Counted from the first letter of the stretch, positions 46,664-57,500 are shown. The stretch is 64,000 nt of DNA from JACKBJ01 sp964549495 (GCA_964549495.1 CAZJWJ010000008.1:1-64000), one strand, 5' to 3'. The notes: generated by a model from the letters alone, not told the origin. Program-made: numbers and translations.

Positions 46664-46816
46664 GGTACTCCCTCCTAGGTCCGGCCGAGCGAATCGAGTC
46701 TCATCGGCCTGATGGCAGGCGTCCGATCGATGCACATCGACGAGGTGCGCTGGAAAGGACTACAGCTCAGCGCGAACGGCATCCAAGTCCTCAGCGTCGA
46801 GGATCCGTCGGTGCAG

Positions 46817-47263
46817 TCACTGCAACCAACCCAGATCGTTCACCTCCCTCACTTGCCGCATCAGTGCCCGGCCTTCGTCACCGAAGCGGAAGACCAGCGT
46901 GTCCTCTACGGCATCGAGAAGGCTGGACCAGCGTCCGTACTCCTCGCCTTCTTCGCGTCCTCGTCGACGCAGCGCCTCGGCGAGTCTGACAAGGTGCTCC
47001 CCACCTAGCAGGAGCGTTCGCATGGTTTCGATGTCGTCGATGTCGGTCAGCAATGCCAGTGCGAGGTGGAGTTGATCCGGATCGTCTTGGGCTTCGACCC
47101 AAGGCATCAAGCTCAACCCGTCCGGACCGAAGCGCATTTGCAGGCAAGTCCGCAGGCTTTCGCGGAGCCCCAGAACCCGACCCTTTCGCAGACTTTGGCT
47201 GAACACGTCTCTGGTCAAGAAATCCAAGAAGTCCTGAACCTCATGTTCCGCGGCGGCAGACAT
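46817..47263 (-). CDS. Rpn C-terminus-like protein with two repeated RFG units
   Basis: 148 residues. ATG with aggaggg 6 bases upstream. LRESLRTCLQMRFGPDGLSLMPWVEAQDDPDQL (about 34-66) and LLDAVEDTLVFRFGDEGRALMRQVREVNDL (about 115-145) are two copies of the unit in the downstream neighbour; the second is cut short. Between them lies an REEGEE-rich helix. No nuclease motif is visible. The gene ends 153 bases before the neighbour starts, and both sit beside the BREX operon. Confidence 0.6.
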   Translation of the reverse strand: MSAAAEHEVQDFLDFLTRDVFSQSLRKGRVLGLRESLRTCLQMRFGPDGLSLMPWVEAQDDPDQLHLALALLTDIDDIETMRTLLLGGEHLVRLAEALRRRGREEGEEYGRWSSLLDAVEDTLVFRFGDEGRALMRQVREVNDLGWLQ

Positions 47264-47390
47264 CGGCTTCCCTCCTGGACTCAGTCCGTCTACGAACGGT
47301 GTGACCGGTGCGCTGCCGCATGATGTGCAGGTCCCGGCCAGTGTTGACGATAGCAGTTCATTCCCGGCGTGACGGCTGGCCCGTCCTTCA

Positions 47391-49499
47391 TCACAGCAAC
47401 TGCGGGCGCCGCTGCTCGGCGAGGAAGCGCTCGGTTCCCGCTGGATCGTAGGTTCGGCGCATGATCAGCTCGAGCTCCAAGCCGTCTGGAAGGCAAGGCT
47501 GGAACTTGCTCAGCCCGCCCCGGCGGGTGTGGCCGGCCGCGCGCCTCGCCAGTGCGTGGAGGTCCGCAGCAGCCAACTGCTGGATCGAAGCGCGCGCTGC
47601 GGCCGCGGCGGCGGGATCGTCGGTGGATAGACCGAGGTTGCCGCGCTTCCAGTCGCCGCCCTGCTCTTCGAGGCCAGCCGCCAGAAGGGCGTTGATGGCA
47701 CCACCGGCAAAGGTGTGCCAGTGCACCCCCTTGTCGGTGCGCTCGATCGGCGCCTCGCCCGGCGTCACCAGGCCTTTGTAGCCCAAGCGCAGCGCGGCCA
47801 GCTCGTGGGCGGCGCTCGGACTGAGCCAGGGGTAGCGCTCGGTGTCGGCCAGCACCGCCTTCATGGACTGGCAGACCTCGAAGGACAGGTAGCCTCCCTC
47901 GCCCGACCAGCGCGGCAGGGCCGCACGGTCGGCCGGCTCGACGTAGCAGACCGCCCGCCGCCAGTCGATGCTGCGCACCTGCCAGGGCTGGCCGGCCAAC
48001 CGGAACAAGGCCGGTCCTGCGCGCTCCTCCAAGACATGCAGGAAGGCGAAGTCGAGGCTGCCGACCTCGCGCCGGCCATGCTGCACGCGGAAGATGGGGG
48101 GCGTGTCGAAGACCGCGTAGAGCTCGAAGAAGTTCTTGCCGGCGTAGCGCTTCTCGCCCTCGGCGCCCAGGCTCAGCCGGCCTTCGGCTTGGTAGAGGAT
48201 GTCGCGCTCGAGCATGGTGTCGATGAGCGCATCCAGGTCGGCCTGGCTCAGGCCGCGGAAGGGGCTGGCGCCGGCCAACCAGGTCAGGATGCGATGGCGC
48301 GAGATGCCCATCTCCTGAAGCGACAGGGCGATGATCTGGTGGGCCAGGACGTGCGCGGCGGCGGTCTCCGGCACCACGTCCTCGACCCAGCCCTGCTGCA
48401 TCAGGCGGATCAATCCGGCGGCCTGGAGCATCGTCTCGGAGGTCCGGCACAGGAAGTGGCAGTTGGACACCGTTTCCGCTCGGCGGCCGGTGCGGCCCAT
48501 GCGCTGCAAAAAGCTGGATACGGTGCGCGGCGCATCGATCTGGATCACGTGGTCCAGGTCGCCGACGTCGATGCCCAGCTCCAGGGTGGAGGTGCAGACG
48601 ATGGCGGTGTTCGTCCCGTGCTGGAAGCGGGCCTCGGCGCGTTCGCGGTCCTCGCGGCTGACCGAGCCGTGATGCACGAAGGTGTCGATGCCCTTTCCCT
48701 GCAAGGCCGCGGCCACCTGTTCGACCAGGCGCCGACTCTCGGCGAAGACCAGGCTCTTGCGGCCCAGCCCGATCTCGACGACCCGCCGCACGACCCCCGC
48801 GTCACTCTCGACCAGGTCGACGGAAAGCTCCCGCAGCGCAGGCGGCTTGGCCGGATCGACACGGCGGTAGGGACGCTGGCTCGAGCCGGCCAGCCACTGG
48901 CCGATCCGATCGGGATTGCCGACGGTGGCCGAGAGGCCGATGCGCTGCAGGTCGCGACCACAGAAGCGGACCAGCCGCTCGAGAATGGCCACCAGGTGCG
49001 CGCCGCGGTCGTCGCCGGCAAAGGCGTGCACCTCGTCGACGACCACTGCCGACAGGCCCGCGAACTGCCCGGCCGCCTCTTCTGGTCGGGTCATCAGCAT
49101 GACCTCGAGCGATTCGGGCGTGGTCATCAGGATATGCGTCGGCGCCTCGCGAAAGCGCCGCCGCTCGGCCTGCCCGACGTCACCGTGCCACTTGAAGGCA
49201 TCCAGGCCGACCATGCGCGCATAGGCCTTGATGCGGTGCTCTTGGTTGTTCAGAAGGGCGCGGATGGGGCAGATGTAGAGTACGGCAACGGGAGCGAGCT
49301 CCTCGCTCAGGATGCGCGACAGCAACGGAAAGATGCTGGCCTCGGTCTTTCCGCCCGCCGTCGGCGCCAGCACGATCGCGTTGTCCCCGGCAAGCACCGC
49401 TTCGATGCTCTGCTCCTGAACCGGCCGCAGCGTGTTCCAACCCAGCTCGTGCACGATGGCATGGCGCAGGTTAGGGTGCAGCTGGAAGAAGGCACTCAC
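47391..49499 (-). CDS. brxHI: BREX DEAD/DEAH-box helicase BrxHI-like
   Basis: Lhr-type superfamily-2 helicase, the usual last gene of type 2 BREX. N-terminal helicase domain: Walker A APTAGGKTEAS, VVVDEVHAF (DEVH box), LSATVGNP. Second domain: IVCTSTLELGIDVGDLD, QRMGRTGRR. The C-terminal half (about 430-702) is a winged-helix/DUF1998-like region without cysteine clusters. Length 702 aa. It starts 6 bases after the brxD stop. Confidence 0.87.
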   Translation of the reverse strand: MSAFFQLHPNLRHAIVHELGWNTLRPVQEQSIEAVLAGDNAIVLAPTAGGKTEASIFPLLSRILSEELAPVAVLYICPIRALLNNQEHRIKAYARMVGLDAFKWHGDVGQAERRRFREAPTHILMTTPESLEVMLMTRPEEAAGQFAGLSAVVVDEVHAFAGDDRGAHLVAILERLVRFCGRDLQRIGLSATVGNPDRIGQWLAGSSQRPYRRVDPAKPPALRELSVDLVESDAGVVRRVVEIGLGRKSLVFAESRRLVEQVAAALQGKGIDTFVHHGSVSREDRERAEARFQHGTNTAIVCTSTLELGIDVGDLDHVIQIDAPRTVSSFLQRMGRTGRRAETVSNCHFLCRTSETMLQAAGLIRLMQQGWVEDVVPETAAAHVLAHQIIALSLQEMGISRHRILTWLAGASPFRGLSQADLDALIDTMLERDILYQAEGRLSLGAEGEKRYAGKNFFELYAVFDTPPIFRVQHGRREVGSLDFAFLHVLEERAGPALFRLAGQPWQVRSIDWRRAVCYVEPADRAALPRWSGEGGYLSFEVCQSMKAVLADTERYPWLSPSAAHELAALRLGYKGLVTPGEAPIERTDKGVHWHTFAGGAINALLAAGLEEQGGDWKRGNLGLSTDDPAAAAAARASIQQLAAADLHALARRAAGHTRRGGLSKFQPCLPDGLELELIMRRTYDPAGTERFLAEQRRPQLL

Positions 49500-49505
49500 C
49501 CGCGC

Positions 49506-50876
49506 CTAACCCAATCGTTTCGGAGTCGGAGACTCGGACGATGGTTCGCCGGCTGGGGGCGGCGTTTCCACAGAGTCTTCCGCGGCATCACCACCCTTGC
49601 GCGCCTCCAACTCCTCCGGCGTGAGCGCCGACTCGTCGACCGTGAAGTCGTAGTCCTGCTCGGGATCGTAGTCGGGGTAGAGGTCGACCCGGTCCATGAC
49701 GTCGACCAGGTCGCGCAGGAAGAGGCGCGGGACGATGCTGACCTGGCCACCGAAGGCGCTGGTGGCCTGCTGGACGAGCGCGTCGATGAAGGCGTCGTCC
49801 ACCCGCTCGCGTAGGCGGTCCGGATGCTCGGCTGGGAAGAGATCGCGCACCTTGCGCCCGACCTCGGCCAGGCGCTGGGCGTCGAAGGGCTGGAGGCGGA
49901 CCTGGGGGGCGCGCAGGTTGTCGAAGCGCGGGTCGTCACCAAAGCGGGTCTCGACGCGCGCCGCCAGGGGCGACAGATCCTTGATGCCCTTGTAGCCGTC
50001 GTAGAACTCTGGCGTGCCGGTGACGACCAGGTAGAGGCCCGGCAGGTCGCCGCCCAAGAGGAGGTCGATCAGCTGGCGTAGGGCGTTGAGCGCTTTCTCG
50101 CGCACGTCGGAGCGCATGCGCTGCACGGTCTCGACCTCGTCGAGCACCAGCATCAGGCCCTGGTAGCGGCTCTCGCGCAGCAGTTGGAGCAGGCCGCGCA
50201 GGAAGGTGAGCGCGCCGGGTCCGTCCAGGTCGCCCTTGACGTCTGCGCTGCGCTTGATGGCCGCGGCCACGCTGGGTTCGCCGGAGAGCCAAGCCAGGAG
50301 CCCCTGGGCGGTGGCGAAGTCGGATTGTTCCATGGCCCGGTGGTAGGCGCGCAGAGCGCGCGCGAAGGCCGGGTTGCGCGTGCTCAGGTCGGCCAGCTTG
50401 TTCTCTAGCCGCTGCTCGACGGCCGCTGGGAAGGCCGGGTCGCTCTCGGCGATGCCTTGCAGGCGCATGACCTCTTCGCCGATCTCGTAGATCCAGCTGT
50501 CGACCAGGGCCGGAAAGGCGCCCTCGCCATCGGTGGCGGTGGTCAGGCGCTCCATCAGGCGGCGGTAGACGGTCTCGAGCCGGTGCAGTGGCGTGTCCGT
50601 GACGGAGATCTGGACCTCTGCGGTGGCGAATCCGCGCTGGCGGGCGTGCCAGCACAAGAGCCGCGTGGCAAAGGTCTTGCCGCTGCCGTAGTTGCCCCGG
50701 ATCCACTTGGCCCGGCCGCTGCCGCCACCACCGGCCACCTCGTCCAACTCCCCATCGATGACCTTCAGCAGCGGGTCCAGGCCCGTCGCGAAGTGGTGCA
50801 AGCCGTCGCCCGGCACCGCGCCAGTACGCAGCGCGGCCACGATCTCGCGCGCTTCTCGCTCTTGAACCTGGCTCAT
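49506..50876 (-). CDS. brxD: BREX ATP-binding protein BrxD
   Basis: Predicted AAA-type ATPase of the DUF2791 kind. Walker A GNYGSGKTFATRLLCW (about residue 62) is followed by GLMLVLDEVETVQRMRSDVRE (Walker B, about 240-250) and YLVVTGTPEFYDGYKGIK (sensor 1). The opening EAREIVAALRTGAVPGDGLHHFATGLDPLL is typical. The last 50 residues are an acidic, Pro-rich tail. Length 456 aa. Its ATG overlaps the stop of the preceding membrane-protein gene by four bases. Confidence 0.87.
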   Translation of the reverse strand: MSQVQEREAREIVAALRTGAVPGDGLHHFATGLDPLLKVIDGELDEVAGGGGSGRAKWIRGNYGSGKTFATRLLCWHARQRGFATAEVQISVTDTPLHRLETVYRRLMERLTTATDGEGAFPALVDSWIYEIGEEVMRLQGIAESDPAFPAAVEQRLENKLADLSTRNPAFARALRAYHRAMEQSDFATAQGLLAWLSGEPSVAAAIKRSADVKGDLDGPGALTFLRGLLQLLRESRYQGLMLVLDEVETVQRMRSDVREKALNALRQLIDLLLGGDLPGLYLVVTGTPEFYDGYKGIKDLSPLAARVETRFGDDPRFDNLRAPQVRLQPFDAQRLAEVGRKVRDLFPAEHPDRLRERVDDAFIDALVQQATSAFGGQVSIVPRLFLRDLVDVMDRVDLYPDYDPEQDYDFTVDESALTPEELEARKGGDAAEDSVETPPPAGEPSSESPTPKRLG

Positions 50877-51976
50877 GCGGAGGGCTCCTGGGGAATGAAG
50901 ACGTATTGCGGCTCACCCGTGGGCAGCGTCTCGCTCCGGAAGCAGCGATAGCCAAGCGCCTGCAGCTGTCGGTCGAGCCCGTTCATGAAGCCCGGAATGC
51001 GCGCCTTGCGCGTGTCCAGGCCCTCGGCCAACTCGCTGAGCGAGACCGAGCCATTCTCCGACAGGAGCCACAAAGCACGCCGCTGTCGCTTGTCGAGCTC
51101 GTCGAGGACGGTCGGAGACAGAGGTGGCCGATCGTCGGTTTCATCACCGGCACCCGCGACCGTACCCACCTCATCATTCGGCTCCAGTGGTTTTGGCGGC
51201 ACCGGCGACCTCGGCGACTTCGACGACTCCGGCGGCTTGGTCGTCGCGGGCTCCGCCTGCTCGCGCACCGAGACGGCCGGCATGTCAGCATAGGCTCGGA
51301 TGTCGATTCCTTCCGACGCTGATCCACTGTCATCCAGTTGCGGCTGATTTGCCGGAATGGGGTCGGTCGACGGGACGTCCATTGCAGTCAGCTCGCGCTC
51401 GCCCTCGAGCAAGGGCTCGAGCGGGTCGGACCTGAAGCGCCCACCGGCCCACAGTCGTCGCCACATGACCACCGCGATGCCGAAGCTCAGGATCAAGAGC
51501 GTGAGCATGATCTGATTCGAGCGAGGATCGTCGGTGGTCAGGAATTCGTCGCCGAAGACGATGATCATGCCGATCACCCAAACGACGAACACCACCACGC
51601 TGAGCACCGTGACCGCGGCGAGGTGCAGCCCAGCGCCGAGGCTGGCGACGACGGAATGCATGCGCGCCTGCACCTGCTCCGTGGGCGTGAGCCCGGCCGG
51701 CAGGCTCTGCAGCGGTCCGTGCGAGCGCAGCCAGCGGGCGCCGAGCACGGTCATGCCCAGGGTCAGGGCCATGGCAAGGCGGAATTGGGCGTCCGACATG
51801 CCCTCGCCCGTGCTCTGGATCCCGAGCAGCATCTCGCCGACGGCGAGGATGACCGCGGCCATCACGAAGGCCAAGGGCCCTGCGATGGACACGCGGAGAA
51901 TCCAGAGCAGGCACCCGCCGAGCTGCGCCGGATCGGGCCCAGCCGCGAGCTGGTCCTCTGGCTTCTGGATCGTCAT
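50873..51976 (-). CDS. BREX-associated membrane protein with a PglZ-type C-terminal winged-helix-like domain
   Basis: 367 residues. Four hydrophobic helices lie at about 28-52, 64-84, 115-142 and 154-173. After a disordered Pro/Ser/Glu segment (about 190-280), the last 80 residues read LDKRQRRALWLLSENGSV.LSELAEGL..RKARIPGFMNGLDRQLQALG, ending GEPQYVFIP. This matches the C-terminus of the PglZ encoded just upstream nearly position by position (RAL.LL, ELA, AR..GFM, LQA.G, GE.QY). It overlaps pglZ and brxD by four bases each, so it is an integral part of the operon. It is not one of the standard BREX-2 genes I know. Confidence 0.8.
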   Translation of the reverse strand: MTIQKPEDQLAAGPDPAQLGGCLLWILRVSIAGPLAFVMAAVILAVGEMLLGIQSTGEGMSDAQFRLAMALTLGMTVLGARWLRSHGPLQSLPAGLTPTEQVQARMHSVVASLGAGLHLAAVTVLSVVVFVVWVIGMIIVFGDEFLTTDDPRSNQIMLTLLILSFGIAVVMWRRLWAGGRFRSDPLEPLLEGERELTAMDVPSTDPIPANQPQLDDSGSASEGIDIRAYADMPAVSVREQAEPATTKPPESSKSPRSPVPPKPLEPNDEVGTVAGAGDETDDRPPLSPTVLDELDKRQRRALWLLSENGSVSLSELAEGLDTRKARIPGFMNGLDRQLQALGYRCFRSETLPTGEPQYVFIPQEPSA

Positions 51977-54555
51977 CCACCACCCCGCCAGCTGTACTGA
52001 TGCTCGCCCGAGCCCAGGCGCTCGACCTCGAAGAGCGGTTGCCCTTCGGCCTGGAGCGTGTGGTGGAGCTTGGTCATGAAGCCGCGCACCCGAGCCGGGC
52101 GCATCTCCAAGCTGCGAGCCAGCTCGGTCTCGGTCAGGGTCCGGTTGCCGGCCAAGAGCGCCAGGGCCCGCTGCTCGTTGTCGTCGAGGCCCTGCGCGAT
52201 GCCCTCGGGGATCTCCGCCGGCAGCCGGCGCGGAACGGCCACCGGCTTCGGCTCGACGGGCTTGGCCGGCACCTCCGGCAGGGCCGCGGCGACCAAATCC
52301 CCCGCGGGACCAGGCTCTTCAACGACCGCGTCCAGCTCCACGTGCTCCGGGAACCTCTCTCGCGCCGCGGGCCCGGCATCGAACCACCAAGCCGGCTCCT
52401 CGGCCGGCAAGCCGCCCCGCTCCAACCAAGCCAAGGGCACGGCCATCTCCTCCAGCCCGCAACCCCCGTGGTAGCCCACCTTGGGTTGGTTGCCGCGATA
52501 GGCCGACATCCGCCAGGCAAAGGCCTGGCGCGCATCGGTGCCGCCAAGCCCGTGGGTGTCGATCTCGATGAAACCCGCCGGCGCAGCCTCGCCCTTGCCG
52601 AGCGCCAGGAAGCGCGCGGTGGCCCCGGCGCTGACGCGATGGTCGGTGCTGGCATGCAGGCTGTGGCCGTGATCGCTGGTGAGCAGGACGCTGCGGCCGG
52701 CGTCGAAGGCCGCGTTCAGGGCCGGCAGCAGGCCGGCGATCTGATCGGCGCGGACCTGCACCGAGAGGCCGGCCGCGCTGCCGATGAGGTCGTCCACGGT
52801 GTTGTAGACCGCTACGACCAGCCGCGGACCGTCGGCGGCCAGGGCCGCGCGCAGCGAGGCGCCGCCATCGGCCAGGTCGCCCTTGAGGAAGAGCTGCGTG
52901 CTCAGGCTCTCGAGCCAGTCGTTCTGGTTGAGCCGCGCCTTGTCGGTCTTGGCCGCCTCGGCCTGCCAGGTCGATTCCTCGACCAGGGGATCGTCGGGAA
53001 TCTTGCCCGCCATCAGGGCGCCGCGGGCGTGGCTGGTGATCGAGGGCAGGATGGAGATGCCCAGCGGCAGCTCGGCAGCGCCAAGGTCCTCGCCCAGCTC
53101 CAGGCCGATGCCCGTCCCCGCCGTCGCGGCCAGCTGCCACAGCAGCTCGTTGAAGACGGCCAGGCTGCAGCCGTCCAAGACCACGACGAAGACCGGCCGG
53201 CCGCTCTGGTCGATGCGCGGCCGGGCCACATCGCGCAGGATGTTGTGCATCGGCACGACGCCATCCTGCCCGATGGCCGCAGGGTAGTCCTCGGCCAAGG
53301 ACTTGGCGAAGGCCAGGTTCTCGGCGTCGCGCCGCTTGCGCCAGGCGTCCAGGACGGCCCCGGCCTCCGAATGGAAGCTGCCGGTGGCCGCCAGGCAGCG
53401 CTGCATTCGCATCGCGGCCAAATCGGCAAAGGCGCCGTGGCGCTGGTAGGCGCGCAGGCGGGCGTCGATGGCGCTGGCCGAGCTCTCCTCCGTGGCCAGG
53501 TAGCGCGAGAGGCGGGCCAGCTCGGCGAGCAGGGCCAGCTCGCGCCGATAGGCGTCCACGGCGCGATGGCGCTCGAGCCATTCGATCTCTTCGCGCCCGA
53601 TGGCCTCGCCCGCGGCGGCGCGATCGGCGATCTGCGCGGCGCGGTTCTCGAAGCCCAGCGGAAGGATGTGGCTCCGGGCGATCAGCGAGGGGGCAAGTAG
53701 CTGGCGGGCGAGGCTGTCGGCCTGCTTCAGGTAGGGTGCCGCGGCCGGCCCCATCTCGTCCAGCACCTTCTCGATCAGCTGGACGATGCTCCGGCGCAGG
53801 CTATCGGACGGCAGGCCGACGTGGGCATCGTCGAGCGCGCCGTCGAGCGGGCCCCAGACGGCCAGCGGCAGCTCGTCGGACTCGGTGGCCAGCAGGATGC
53901 CGTGGACCAGCAGGGCTTCCAGGCGACCCGGCTCGGCCAGGCTCCAGGCCAGGATGCGGCCCTGGGTGCCCAAGTGGACGGGGGACTGGCGCCTGAAGAG
54001 CCGGCGGACGGGCGGCTCCAGCGCGGGGCCCTTGGCCAGCAGCTTGGCGACCACGCCGGCCGCGCTGGCGCTGCGGATGCGCTGTTCGAGGATGATCTCG
54101 ATCAGCAGCTCTTCCAGCAGCTGGGCATCGACGACGGTGGGTAGGGTGCGCTGGGCCATGGTCTGGCGCAGCTGCGGGGCGTGGTCCAGGGCCAGCTGCT
54201 GCAGCTCTGGGTCCTCCACGCCGCTGACCTGCACGCCCAGGGCCACCGAAAGGATGTCGACGATGGACAGGGTGTGCACGTGCCCGCTGCAGGAGCGCTC
54301 GAGCAGATCGGGCGGCAGCCGCTGCGCCAGCTCGCGCGGCATCAGCGCGATGAAGGGCGCCCCATCCGCCTTCCAGACCGTCCGCCGCAGGGCCAGCTCG
54401 GTCTCGCTGCGGCAGACGGTGAACTTGCTGCCGCCGGCCTCGACGGCCTCGGGCAGGTCACCCAGCCCGCCTTCGTCCAGCGCCAGCACGTAACCGCCGC
54501 GCTCGGCGCAGCCGGCCATCTCGATCAGGCGCTGGATCAGGGGCGTGGCGTTCAT
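51973..54555 (-). CDS. pglZ: BREX-2 phosphatase-like protein PglZ
   Basis: Alkaline-phosphatase-superfamily protein required in BREX. The PglZ domain occupies about residues 440-720: VVVLDGCSLAVFNELLW (nucleophile-region strand), VAVYNTVDDLIG, LTSDHGHSLHAS and GYHGGCGLEEMAVPLAWL. The N-terminal 430 residues are helical. After a Pro/Val/Glu linker the last 70 residues form a winged-helix-like domain shared with the next gene. Length 860 aa, as expected for BREX-2. Overlaps pglY by four bases. Confidence 0.9.
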   Translation of the reverse strand: MNATPLIQRLIEMAGCAERGGYVLALDEGGLGDLPEAVEAGGSKFTVCRSETELALRRTVWKADGAPFIALMPRELAQRLPPDLLERSCSGHVHTLSIVDILSVALGVQVSGVEDPELQQLALDHAPQLRQTMAQRTLPTVVDAQLLEELLIEIILEQRIRSASAAGVVAKLLAKGPALEPPVRRLFRRQSPVHLGTQGRILAWSLAEPGRLEALLVHGILLATESDELPLAVWGPLDGALDDAHVGLPSDSLRRSIVQLIEKVLDEMGPAAAPYLKQADSLARQLLAPSLIARSHILPLGFENRAAQIADRAAAGEAIGREEIEWLERHRAVDAYRRELALLAELARLSRYLATEESSASAIDARLRAYQRHGAFADLAAMRMQRCLAATGSFHSEAGAVLDAWRKRRDAENLAFAKSLAEDYPAAIGQDGVVPMHNILRDVARPRIDQSGRPVFVVVLDGCSLAVFNELLWQLAATAGTGIGLELGEDLGAAELPLGISILPSITSHARGALMAGKIPDDPLVEESTWQAEAAKTDKARLNQNDWLESLSTQLFLKGDLADGGASLRAALAADGPRLVVAVYNTVDDLIGSAAGLSVQVRADQIAGLLPALNAAFDAGRSVLLTSDHGHSLHASTDHRVSAGATARFLALGKGEAAPAGFIEIDTHGLGGTDARQAFAWRMSAYRGNQPKVGYHGGCGLEEMAVPLAWLERGGLPAEEPAWWFDAGPAARERFPEHVELDAVVEEPGPAGDLVAAALPEVPAKPVEPKPVAVPRRLPAEIPEGIAQGLDDNEQRALALLAGNRTLTETELARSLEMRPARVRGFMTKLHHTLQAEGQPLFEVERLGSGEHQYSWRGGG

Positions 54556-57500
54556 GCGCCAGCATCGTCCTCGGGCTTGCGGCGCAGGGTGATGTCGATG
54601 CGCAGCTCGGCGGCGCCCTGGGCGGCCTGGGCAATCTGCGACCTGAGCTTGCTGATGAAGGTGTCGACTTCACGCGGGTCGATCGGCTTGTCTCGCTCGT
54701 GGAAGACCTCTTCGAAGTCGCGAGGTGGCTCCGGATCTGGGTCCGGATCCGGGTCGGGGTCCGGCTTGACCGTGATCAGCTTTCGCACGAGATCTGCGGC
54801 ATGCTCGTTCCAGTCGTGGATCTTGGCACCCGTCAACGTGCTGTGCTGTCGCTCCGGCTCCAACCAATGCTGAAGCTTCTCCACATGGTGTTGGATCTCC
54901 TTGCCGAGCACGGGATTGCCGAGTGCCCGTCTCAAATAGCCCAGATCATCCTCGTCGACCCGCTTGACCAACTCGAGGTCGGCCTCCGCACCCCGCGTGA
55001 CGCCCCGCAGGGGGTCGTCGATGTCGTCGGGCCAGGCGCTCACCAGGGCGGCCAGCATGTGGTAGGAGTCGAGCTTGGTGTCGTCTACGGGCTGGAGGCG
55101 GTCGATGGCCTGGCGCAGCTCGCTGAGGCGCGGCGTCTGCTCGCTGCCGCCCAGGCGGACCAGTAGCGAGTGCAGGCTCCGCAGCTGCTGGCGGGCCAGG
55201 TGGCCGGCCTCGCGGATCTGGCCGCCCCAGGCGTCCTGGATGCCCAGGGTGCGGTAGGCGGTGGGTTCCTCCAGGCCGAAGAGGACCGCGCCCAGGTTGC
55301 GCGCGCGGCTCCACTCGGCGGCTTCGAGGACCGGTGCGCGTTCGAGCAGCAGGCCGACGCGGGCGTTGTTGTCCAGCTTGCCCGGGTCGATGGGGTCACC
55401 GGTCTTCTCGGCCAGGGTGCGGTAGCTGCGGGAGCGCAGGACGAAGAAGAGGAATAGGTTGCGCAGGGCCGGCTGCAAGCCGTACTCCTCGGTCAGCGCG
55501 TTGTCGATGGGCGCCCAGAGCAGGCTCGCCTCGCCCAGGGGCTGGAGCACGTGCTGGATGTAACGGGTGTCCTGCCGCAACTGGCCGTGGGTCTGTCCGA
55601 GCTTGACGACCTCGAGCGGCTCGCCCAGGTCGCGCAGGACGCGCTCGGTCTTGTCGTCGAATGGAGCGCGGGCGCTTTCGGTCTCGGAGGCTTGGAGCAT
55701 CCAGCCCAGGAGGGTCTCCAAATCTCCGGTGGTGGGCCGGGACTTGAAGCTGGGGTGCTGCGGGTAGCGTCGGTCGAGCAGGCTGCGCGCGAAGTGCTCC
55801 AGGTTGTCGGACAGCTCGGGCTTGGGGATGCTCTCCTCGACGTCGCCGACCATGGCGATGATCTCGCCGCGGTCGCGGTAGGCGCTCTTGATGGCCTCTT
55901 GGAGTTGGGCACGCAAGGTGGCGGCGCGCTTCTCGGCCCGGTCGACCAGCTGGAGCTGGTCGGAGGGGTCGCGGTTGGGCATCAGGCTCTTGCGGCCTTC
56001 GGGGCTGGCGATCAGCTCGCAGGCGGCCAGGTCGGTGATCAGGTCCAGCTCGTGGGGGGTGAAGTGGCGGGGCAGCCAGCAGATGGTGTAGAGCGAGCCT
56101 TCGGCCTTGCGCACGGTGGGCACGCGCAGGCGGTCGTCCTCGACCGAGAAGCCGGCTTCGTCCCAGGGGTAGTCGATGACGATGCGGAACTCGGCCGAGC
56201 CGGGGCGGAAGCGCTCGTAGGGCATGGCGCGGATGTTGCCGATGCACAGGCTGCCGCGCCGCTCGGTGTTGCGCCAGTTGACGCGCAGGGGCCCGTCGTT
56301 GTTGTCCTGGGGGCCGAATCCGCTCTGGCCGGCGATGCCCAGCTGCTGCTTGAAGACGCTGTAGAAGGTGTGGAAGCGGCGCTGCAAATTGTCGACGCTG
56401 CTCTTGGCGCGTTCGAGCAGCTCGCCGAAGTCGGGGCCCTCGATGGTGATGCTGACCACGGCGTTGCCGCCAGAGCCGCTGATCTGCACGGCCGGGATGC
56501 GCCGCGAGAGCTCGAGCAGGTCGCCGGCGGTGACCGACATGCGCCCGAGGTCGGTGCGGCCCTGGACTTCGACGTCGTTGAAGCGCACCAGGCGATCGAC
56601 GCTCAGGTCGGCAAAGCCGGAGCTGAGCCGGGGCGAGACCTTGCCCAGGAGGCTGGTCTTGACCAGTTGGGCCAGGGTGTGGGCGCGGCGCTCGTCGATG
56701 CTGCCCAGGTTCTCGTCGGCGGCCATGCTGGCGATGGCCGGGCCGATGCGTTGGTGGTAGAGGTTGTTGATGGCCTGCAGGGTGGTGACGCGGCGGTAGC
56801 CGATGAAGTTGTCGGTGGGAAAGATGAAGTCGAAGGCGCTGCCGACGGGCACCAGCTCGCCCAATGGCAAGTCGCGGCTGGCGATGAGCAGCTGGTAGAG
56901 CAGGCGCAGGGCGGTGCGGTCGCGCTGCAACAGCGAGGAGACGTCGATGAGCATCTCGATGAGCGCGGGGTGGTAGGGGTAGACGTCGCGCAGGTAGTCT
57001 TCGTCGCCGGATTGCAGGATGGTGGGCAGCAGCTTGCTGTGGCGCTCGGTCAGGGCGTCGAGGACGGGCGCGAGCTTGTCGGGGTCCTTGACCTTCAACA
57101 CCCGCTCGCGGACGATGTGCCGCAGCTCGACGTCCTCCAGGGTGATCAGCTCGAAGCGCTCGCGGTGGTGGTCGAGGTGCTCGTGGAGCTCTTCGTTGTC
57201 GCTCATGTCGGGGAAGAAGTCGGAGAAGCGCCGCTGGCGGGCCATCAGGACGGCCAGGGGGATGTCGCGCGGGCCGCCGCTGAAGTCGACCATCACGTTG
57301 AGCTGGTTGATGGCGGCCTTGAAGTCGTGGTCGTCCTTGCCGGAGAGCCACAGCAGCATCTCGTCGAGCATCAGCACCAGGCCGTCGAAGCCTTGCTGCT
57401 TCAGGTGCGTGGCCAGCCGGCGCAGGCCTTCGGCCCAGGCGGGGTTGATGCCGGCCTGCTCGGCGCTCATGCCCTTGTATTCCAGGTAAGCCAGGGCGAA

